Source: Muraenolepis orangiensis (lineage: Eukaryota; Chordata; Actinopteri; Gadiformes; Muraenolepididae). Taken from it: a stretch of 64,000 nucleotides of DNA. Position 1 is the first letter of the stretch; each line of letters opens with the position of its first letter. The translations under genes were made by a program, and so were the position numbers. This document shows, in pieces, positions 1 through 64,000 of this stretch. The stretch lies in NCBI GenBank assembly GCA_027704905.1, contig CM051000.1, forward strand, positions 11,899,612-11,963,611, in the 5' to 3' direction. The notes under the pieces were generated by a model, which had not been told where the DNA came from, made no database searches, and saw nothing but the letters and a program-made list of their open reading frames with translations.

Positions 1-916
1 ATGAGAAGAGAGAGAGAGAGAGAGAGAGAGTGACATCATGAAAATAACCTTGGGTTGTAGTTCTACATATAGGGCATATTGCGAGCCATGGCGTCGCACC
101 CAAACGGAGAATACTATAGAGTTTCTTTATGGATGACGTTCAGGGGACACTTTGTTATCCAAAACCAGGAGGACCACGGATACAACAGGAAAATAACACA
201 CAGGGGAGTGACGGGGAGATGAAGGAACAACACAATGACCACAGCGTGGGGGGGGGGGGGGGGGGACAGAGAGACGGAGAGAGGGTGCAGTCGTGGATGT
301 GAGAGCTGTTATGAGATGAGATGGGGAAAATGGAGGGAGGAGGGGGGGGACGAAGGCGCCAGAACCAATGGAGTGAGTAATGGAGGTTTTGAAAAGCAGT
401 ATTGTATTCCCCCCCCCCCCAACCTTCGTCATTCAGTCCACCAGCGTTGTTTCTGCTCCATTCCATTCAATCTGCTCTCCCATTGGTTTCAATCTCCCGA
501 AGCTACGGTTAACTAGCCTGTGTCCGCACTGTAAGGGTTTATCTGTCAGGCCTGAAAATGCACATCCCCTGTAAGGAAGGAATATCAACAGGGAACTATT
601 TAGACATCGAGCTGATGCTTCTTTTATCCAAAGTGACTACTTTTATAGCACTGTCTATATGCAATGAGCAGGTAAGAGGTGTGGCATAGACCCGGGCCCT
701 TTCTGCAGGGAGTCAGCCTAACCAGTAGACACACTCGGCTTACTTTAACTGTATATATTATTTGTATTTATTCATTGCTATTTGCAACTATTAATGTATT
801 CATATTAAACGTTGAAGGAAATCATTGGTGACAACTACAACAAGGCCACATAACCAGGATTTCCTCTCATGGTGCGCATTCACCTTCCGACAAAATGACA
901 CACACACACACACACT

Positions 917-947
<31 letters not shown>

Positions 948-1040
948 TGTTGTCAGAGGGAATGTGCTCATCAGGAAAGTTCAGGCTTAACATGGGAAGT
1001 GAACGTAACAAAAAGGGACAGACACACACACACACACGGA

Positions 1041-1075
<35 letters not shown>

Positions 1076-1475
1076 GAAGTGTGTGGAAACACACACTCCT
1101 GCTCGCTCTCTCACACCCACACAATAGCAGGGATTACCATGGGAAGAGTGTAGGAAGGGCAGGGATATTGGAAACATAGACCATCTGATAAGCCTATTCT
1201 ACTGAGACAACACGCACACACACACACCCACGTAAACTCACTTGTGCATACAGCAAACACATGCATGCCCACACACACACTCCATACTCAGACAGTAAGT
1301 GAATGTGTGTGTGTGTGTGTGTGCACGTGTGTGTGTGTATGGACTGGAACATAAACAGTAATATACTGTACATAATAATTTGACTCAAATCAAAGAGCTT
1401 TTGCATAACAGTTTTGACTGATCATTAGGTTAATGTTATCGAACAAATCGTTTAGGTTTGAAGAGATGTAATTGT
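1..1475. other. 3' flank of smyd3, no gene seen
   Basis: This stretch holds short GA and CA/GT arrays (7-30, 898-945, 1019-1072, 1303-1339) and poly-G and poly-C runs (248-265, 410-420). No splice-bounded coding block was found. The frames here are low-complexity. Confidence 0.6.
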
Positions 1476-1481
1476 TTTATT
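1476..1481 (-). terminator. smyd3: candidate poly(A) signal for smyd3
   Basis: AATAAA lies on the minus strand about 375 bases past the stop codon. It is the first canonical hexamer I noticed downstream. Other signals may be used. Confidence 0.35.
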
Positions 1482-1728
1482 AATGCATTATGAAATGCAT
1501 TTCTTGACCACAACAGAATAATACAAAACATTCAAACGTACAGACAGGGTTTTTATATGTGTATTATTAAACGAGATTTGACATTATTTTATAGTATGTT
1601 GATATTATCTTTTCTAACCCTCATAACAAATGTAAAAAATGTTCTCAAAAATATTTAATTTCCAATGGGGTCAGCTACATAGAATGCCGAATTTGGAATA
1701 AAAAAAAAGTCAAGATTTGACAACTGTG

Positions 1729-1856
1729 AGCTAGGAGAGGTTCATCTCAGAGCTTGATTGGACAACAGCCAGCTAGGAGAGGTTCATCTCAGCGCATGAT
1801 TGGACAACAGCCAGCTAGGAGAGGTTCATCTCAGAGCTTGATTGGACAACAGCCAG

Positions 1857-1879
<23 letters not shown>
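1729..1879 (-). repeat. 42-bp tandem repeat spanning the smyd3 stop codon
   Basis: Three full 42-bp units lie at 1729-1770, 1771-1812 and 1813-1854, and a 25-bp partial unit at 1855-1879. Each unit carries CTGAGATGAACCTCTCCTAG on the minus strand, the coding end of smyd3 with its stop. Units differ at only a few bases. The length is a multiple of three, so each unit stays in frame with the smyd3 reading frame. Confidence 0.95.
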
Positions 1880-59432
<57,553 letters not shown>

Positions 59433-59512
59433 AGTTAACCCAAAGAGTACTACAAGCTTGTACAGTCCAGAGTAGTATCTCTATGGCTCTGGTACAGTCC
59501 TATGAGCACTAC

Positions 59513-59630
59513 CACGTGAACCTGGTTTCAGGTTGTTTACATCCGCGTTGTGCGTCGTAGAATTTGCGTCATTGCGTCATTGCACAACGTAGAAGTACAG
59601 GCGGTTCAACCGCTTCAACGCACTGATTGG
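59513..59630 (-). promoter_or_regulatory. smyd3: putative smyd3 promoter elements
   Basis: Within 200 bases upstream of the start codon, on the minus strand, are an E-box CACGTG (59513-59518), two abutting TGACGCAA sites (59564-59571 and 59572-59579, a CRE/C-EBP-like octamer) and a CCAAT box (59626-59630). No TATA box is evident. The start of transcription cannot be placed. Confidence 0.4.
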
Positions 59631-60057
59631 AAAATATTGTGAACGCTTTTCCACCGATATACAGAACAAATATATATATATACAGAATAGGCGACAAGGG
59701 AGAGATGCATTTAACTTTAGTTGTGTGTATGCCGACATGCCTACATACAGTATATGTATCTAATGAAGCCACCCAAGTTGTCTTGTGGGGCTCCTTGTCA
59801 TCATGTCAATTTGCTCATTATTCAGACCAAAGGTCAACAGTCCTCTGAACAAGATTAATATGGCCTAGCCAAGGTCGTAAAGTAGTATGTTTTGTTGTTC
59901 AGACACATGAAGTCATAGTGTCTGGAGAACGCATTGCTTTTGTAGTACAAACAGCCTTTTGGATCCTTAATAAAGACATATAATAGTATAAAAGTATTGG
60001 CAAGTATTAACCAAGACTCAAACACAAAATTAAAACAAAAGCTAATGATGATTGAGT

Positions 60058-60063
60058 TTTATT
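60058..60063 (-). terminator. candidate poly(A) signal of the unidentified gene
   Basis: Minus-strand AATAAA about 125 bases after the TGA, or overlapping the end of the alternative frame. Confidence 0.35.
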
Positions 60064-60186
60064 GATGTCTTTTGCCGCTGGACAATGGACTCCACTACAA
60101 AGTATTTCCCCTCCATCCACACCATGTCCCTGGTGGAGAAGCAGGGTTGGGTGACTTTTGTGCGGTACGCCATGATTGACTCATCA

Positions 60187-60312
60187 TCACTCATCGGGGG
60201 GAAAGCTTTGCATAAGAGCTGGGTGTGGCCGATCCACAAACTCCTGGAACATCTTCTCCCCGAACGGCTCCGGGAGCCTCTGGGAGAACAGCCTCTCCTC
60301 CTTTATGTCCTC
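60187..60312 (-). CDS. unidentified gene, last exon-like block
   Basis: Forty-one codons begin EDIKEERLFSQRLPEPFGEK, end MQSFPPDE and stop at TGA (60189-60187). Right after the six-G run (plus 60196-60201) another frame stays open to 60042 with coding-like sequence (SDDESIMAYRTKVTQPCFST, MVWMEGKYFVVESIVQRQ). A one-base indel would extend the protein by about 49 residues. The acceptor is ATGCAG. Confidence 0.55.
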   Translation of the reverse strand, partial: EDIKEERLFSQRLPEPFGEKMFQEFVDRPHPALMQSFPPDE

Positions 60313-60483
60313 CTGCATGGGAGATGAAGAGAAATTAATGAGGAGGGAACGTCTCCGGACAACATGTTCTCTTGCAACAAATTGCCAATTCAATTTCACA
60401 ATGTTAAGTGATAATAAAGTATATCTTCTAAGTGTATATTTGGGAGATATCCCAAACGTTTTCATGAGTCTGGACCAGCACAC

Positions 60484-60576
60484 AATTCTCCTGGAGTCCC
60501 AGCTGGGAGCAGGGAGACAGGTTTCCACGGAAACGCCGGGCATCCTTCTCAGAGCCTTCAGGGTGATCGCACCCAG
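60484..60576 (-). CDS. unidentified gene, exon-like block
   Basis: Thirty-one codons: LGAITLKALRRMPGVSVETC, then LPAPSWDSRRI. The acceptor CTCCAAG follows a CT-rich tract. The donor (ATT then GTGTGC) is weak and is the least certain junction. Confidence 0.5.
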
Positions 60577-60859
60577 CTTGGAGAGAGAGAGGGGAAGATA
60601 GAGGGGAATGAGTGAGGGAAGAAGAATGGAGGTGGGCAAACGAGTGGTGGATGCACCAAGAGAAGGGATAGAGAGATAGAAGAGGGGATCAACGAAGAAC
60701 AACGGTAGGAAACAGTGTTTAGAGAAAATCGTTGACTTCATGAAGTCCAATATTTAAATCTACAAACCATGTACAACCATGTACACGCACCCGTGTGGAA
60801 CCTGTAAAACCTATACTAGCATTAAAATAGAGTTTGACTATTATTTATAGTAGCATTCA

Positions 60860-60861
<2 letters not shown>

Positions 60862-60898
<37 letters not shown>
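60862..60898. repeat. (TAG)n trinucleotide repeat
   Basis: About twelve AGT units in the short intron between two blocks of the unidentified gene, about 36 bases past the donor. Confidence 0.95.
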
Positions 60899-60933
60899 AA
60901 TAAGTAGTAGCATTAGTCATAGTACTGTAGTAC

Positions 60934-61065
60934 CTGGAGTGTGAGGGTGAGCAGCTGCTGCTGGTCTAGCATCCTGTAGTTGTCCTCGTTCAGCGGGTGG
61001 AGCTTGAGGATGAACTGGACCACAAGGTCACTGCTCACAGTGACCACAGCGCCAGGGGTATGGCA
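60934..61065 (-). CDS. unidentified gene, exon-like block
   Basis: Forty-four codons: CHTPGAVVTVSSDLVVQFIL, then KLHPLNEDNYRMLDQQQLLT and LTLQ. The acceptor is TATTTCAG and the donor CTCCAG then GTACTA. This is the most convincing block of this gene. Confidence 0.65.
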
Positions 61066-61402
61066 CTGAAATACAGAGGCAATCCTCTATAAAAAATAAA
61101 TAAATAAAATTGATGAATGAATTACAATGAATGCTTTGTTTTGACCACATAGTCCACCAGTATGATAAATTCAACACATTGTTTTAGTTTTTATTGTTGA
61201 ATTATTATTGTCTTTGGTATCCTTCTTCGGTGTGTGCCTTGCAATAAATACATAACTCTGTATGTGTGAACTATGTCAACTGTAGATATTTGCCCACTTT
61301 CCACTTTTCACTCGAAAAAATGGTGAGTGATTCTGTGTGAGCCCCTGTGACTCAGACCTGACCAGATGACATGCAGGTCGCATGTCATCTGGTCTGGGAT
61401 AC

Positions 61403-61525
61403 GGTCACAGCCACCAGGTAGGACATATAATGCTGGAGGATGTGAGGGGAGGTCCATAGAGGCCCAGCTAAACGCTCTCTGGGCACCAACACCTCCTCCA
61501 GGTGCTCCAGGATGGACTTGGCCAC
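61403..61525 (-). CDS. unidentified gene, exon-like block
   Basis: Forty-one codons begin VAKSILEHLEEVLVPRERLA and end HYMSYLVAVT. The acceptor is ATCTTCCAG and the donor ACC then GTATCC. Codon usage looks coding, with many CTG and CTC. Confidence 0.6.
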
Positions 61526-61779
61526 CTGGAAGATGGATCGATGACTTTTCAGGATTGATTCTTGTTTTGTATTGTTAAACAAAGCAGGGAATACAAACAT
61601 ATATTTTATAATACAGGTTAAAGTTGATTAAAGATAATAGATAATAAAAATAAAAAAAGCATTTCAACAATCTGTGAACATCTCTGAATTTGGCTGCATT
61701 AAATATATGAATTCACAAAAGACTTATATTTTATTAATATATCAGCAGAATTGTATTCAAACATGTGGAGAGTGGATAC

Positions 61780-61860
61780 CTGGTCAGGAGCCTTGGGCTA
61801 GAGAAGGCTAATGGCCTGTTGCCTGTCCTCCTGCTGGAGAGCATCATAGGTGGGGCGCCC
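61780..61860 (-). CDS. unidentified gene, exon-like block with internal TAG
   Basis: Twenty-seven codons: GRPTYDALQQEDRQQAISLL, then TAG (61800-61798), then PKAPDQ. The acceptor is CCATAG and the donor CAG then GTATCC. A CAG-to-TAG change would explain the stop. Confidence 0.5.
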
Positions 61861-62326
61861 CTATGGACGCCACTGCTGGGCAAAAACGTGTTTTCACTTT
61901 GCATGGTGATCTTCTTGTTGTGTGTGCATTAAAGATCATGGGACACAGGGTCAAATATCTGCCCTACACGTCAATGTAGCCTTCAATGTAGGCCTACATC
62001 TCTGCTTTCCACTGGTAGGCCTCTACATCCTGGCCCTGACTGATGGATGGAAGATTCGAAGGCGCCAACTCATAGGCCTCCGTTTACTTTCATGTAATAT
62101 TGTAACTTAAATGTTCCATTTCCAATGTAATCAATCAGACTATATGTACGTTCTTATGCACTTACATTATTTGTCTTCTTTATTCACACCTTCGTATTTT
62201 TTTGGGAATGCTTTTTCAATTTGAACAGTTTGGGTTTTTTACAAGCTGATGATCACCATCTCAACCTTTTCTAATCAGGACAGTTGTCCCATGTGAGTTG
62301 TTTTGTCATCCTCATCAAGAAACTGT

Positions 62327-62585
62327 GGGGCGGCAGTAGCTCAGTCTGTTGGGACTTTGCTTGGGAACCGGAAGGTCGCCGGTTCAAGTCCCCAAAACAC
62401 CTGGACACTGCCCAGGTGCCCTTGAGCAAGGCACCAGACCCCTACACTGCTCCCCGGGCAGCTGTATGTACAATAGCTGCCCACTGCTCCTCATACTAGG
62501 ATGGGTTAAATGCAGAGAAACTCATTTCACTGTGTGTGTGTACATGTTTGTGACCAATAAAGAGGATTCAATCATTTAGATTTAG
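62327..62585 (+). mobile_element. tRNA-derived SINE copy 4
   Basis: The best-preserved copy: GGCGGCAGTAGCTCAGTCTG, GCCGGTTCAAGTCCCC, TTGAGCAAGGCACCAGACCC, GGATGGGTTAAATGCAGAGA and the tail GTGACCAATAAAGAGGATTC. Confidence 0.92.
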
Positions 62586-62603
62586 ACTCCACATTCCACG
62601 GCT

Positions 62604-62760
62604 CCTGAAGGAACACAGGAATGGAAAGGACAGAAGTGGATTGTAGATGAGAACCACTTGCTGCATCTCTTCACTACCTGCCGCACATCTATGATTGTGA
62701 TGTAAATATTGTCATTTTGGTCACATACGTATAAGAATGCTTCGTAGCAAGGCATAAAGA
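62604..62760 (-). other. possible upstream exon and 73-bp intron of the unidentified gene
   Basis: The minus strand shows an open stretch CDQNDNIYITIIDVRQ ending at 62678 before GTAGTG. A 73-base stretch with a strong pyrimidine tract follows, then TTCAG and GAGCCGTGGAATGTGGAG in the same phase, which runs at once into SINE copy 4. The match to exon-intron structure is good, but there is no homology support. Confidence 0.3.
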
Positions 62761-63799
62761 GAGAAAAAAATAAGGAATAGTGACATAATAATAGAAAGTA
62801 GCCAACATTGTTGATTATGTAGAACAAAAGCAACAGTATTTAAGAAACCCAGACGATGGGATGGGCTACAAATTGCAGACCTTGAATGGAGCGTTTCACT
62901 TCTTTCTCTTCATATGGTCTTGGCCAATCATGTTACTGGAGGCGGGATCTGTACTCGGCCGGCAGTATTAAACTAAACACATATATAAACGTTTTAAATC
63001 AACCAAATGGAGATTGGCCACTGTAGAAATACACTTTACACGTTACACATTAAAAAACCCTTCCGAAAGCTTCATCCACTCCCGTAAATCACACTCTCAG
63101 AAACGAGACAGGAAACTAGGTATAAATCCGCTCTATTCAGATGTTGGTTTCCGACCGAGGAGATTAGGGGTTTCCAGTACTTACTGTAATTGTTTCAATA
63201 GATGGCAGCAGAGACAACGATCTTGTGTTATCAAGCAACAAACTCACATAGCAGTACTTCAAGTCTCAAGGCAAGTCATTTTTTTAAAGTTCCTAATCTG
63301 TTCCTAATATAATTTTGAAACCTGTTCCTCAATACAACTTTCAGGTCCTAATAAACACTTGTTTACACTTGCTTTGCATTGCTAACCCATCTAGCAAGTA
63401 TTTTCCAGACATGAAGTTACTACTTATTTTGTAAACAAAATGAGTACATTTTATCCAAAGCAACTGAGTCACATCATAGTTTAATCTGTATGTGTTTTAT
63501 TGGCAACAAGCTACTTTTATTGGTGGCTAGTTACATTTGTATACATCTTACTATGACTGGGGTCTCTGTTCAACGTGTCGTCCTCAGCTGTCTCTCCAAA
63601 GTGACCCCTGACAAACCCCTAGCCTACACACAACAATGATGTATCTTTATTCTTGCCGGGATCTTGATGAGTAAAAGACATGCTATTGGCAATCCAATAA
63701 AATGATTAACTCAGTCATGATTAGCTGATCATTGCCAAAGCAATGATCAGGATGTTGGTCTCAGCCAGCTTTATTAATTATTCCTTTGTCCTTCACAGG

Positions 63800-63935
63800 C
63801 ACCCTGAACCACTTCTGACCAATGACCAGGCATGTTCCATAAGACCCGCCTCCACACGATGAGGACCAACAGCACCACCACCAGAGAACATGAGTCCCAG
63901 AGAACATGTTCACATCTGCAACAACAAATAAAAAC
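63800..63935 (-). other. possible exon encoding a membrane segment
   Basis: After TTGTTGTTGCAG, a minus frame reads CEHVLWDSCSLVVVLLVLIV then WRRVLWNMPGHWSEVVQ: about 16 hydrophobic residues and a WRR stop-transfer. The donor would be weak (AGG then GTGCCT). The plus strand here has its own acceptor-like CCTTCACAG and AATAAA, so the strand is open to doubt. Confidence 0.25.
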
Positions 63936-64000
63936 CTCATACACTTTGCAATACCAACAAATATTGCTTAATGGTAAGCATGCATGCTAAAAACACTTTG

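Larger units (their letters stand above)
60040..61860 (-). pseudogene. 3' part of an unidentified gene, apparently damaged
   Basis: Five exon-like blocks (61860-61780, 61525-61403, 61065-60934, 60576-60484, 60312-60187) join in phase 0 throughout and encode a helix-rich, leucine-rich sequence (SILEHLEEVLVP, LVVQFILKLHPLNEDNYRML, LGAITLKALRRM). I do not recognise the protein. In human, TFB2M sits upstream of SMYD3 on the same strand, but this sequence does not look like it. The first block has an in-frame TAG, and the last seems frameshifted at a run of six G. It may be a pseudogene, a null allele or assembly error. A minus-strand AATAAA at 60063-60058 fits its end. Confidence 0.6.

Noticed and set aside
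60187..61860. Assignment of the upstream gene to TFB2M by human gene order
   Set aside because: The reconstructed residues do not resemble the TFB2M C-terminus as far as I can recall, so I left it unnamed.

Overview
The window looks like an intron-rich vertebrate nuclear genome, most probably a ray-finned fish. The reasons are a SMYD3 orthologue with short, fish-like introns, at least 29 dinucleotide arrays (about 4.4 kb by hand count), and tRNA-derived SINEs, L2-like LINEs, a DIRS-like element and hAT-type MITEs of kinds common in teleosts. The species cannot be named from sequence alone.

One gene fills most of the window. A SET and MYND domain lysine methyltransferase (smyd3) lies on the minus strand, with its start codon at 59432 and its stop at 1857. 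I reconstructed all 12 coding exons from codon content, GT/AG boundaries and matching phases. They give 434 codons without an internal stop, close to the 428 residues of human SMYD3. Exon 1 is separated by a 10.7 kb intron from exons 2-5, which sit within 1.3 kb at 47.3-48.6 kb. A 24.7 kb intron follows, then exons 6-9 (22.6 to 16.2 kb), exon 10 (15 kb), a 12.6 kb intron, and exons 11-12 (2.3-1.9 kb).

Upstream of smyd3 on the same strand (60.2-61.9 kb, perhaps to 62.7 kb) is the 3' part of a second, unidentified gene. Five exon-like blocks join in phase, but one holds an in-frame TAG and the last seems frameshifted at a run of six G (plus strand). It is therefore a pseudogene, a damaged allele or an assembly-error site. 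A possible membrane-segment exon lies at 63.8-63.9 kb.

Introns and flanks are dominated by repeats: three long minisatellites (4.77-6.44, 25.6-26.8 and 27.0-27.9 kb), the CA/GT and GA arrays, a degenerate DIRS-like retroelement (10.88-13.51 kb), a SINE split by LINE sequence (34.8-36.8 kb), eight L2-like 3' ends and two hAT-like MITEs. The most interesting features are that five smyd3 introns carry a CA or GT array at or within 30 nt of the 5' splice site, and that a 42-bp tandem repeat has copied the last smyd3 codons and stop codon into the 3' UTR in frame. I saw no bacterial, viral, CRISPR or operon-type system.
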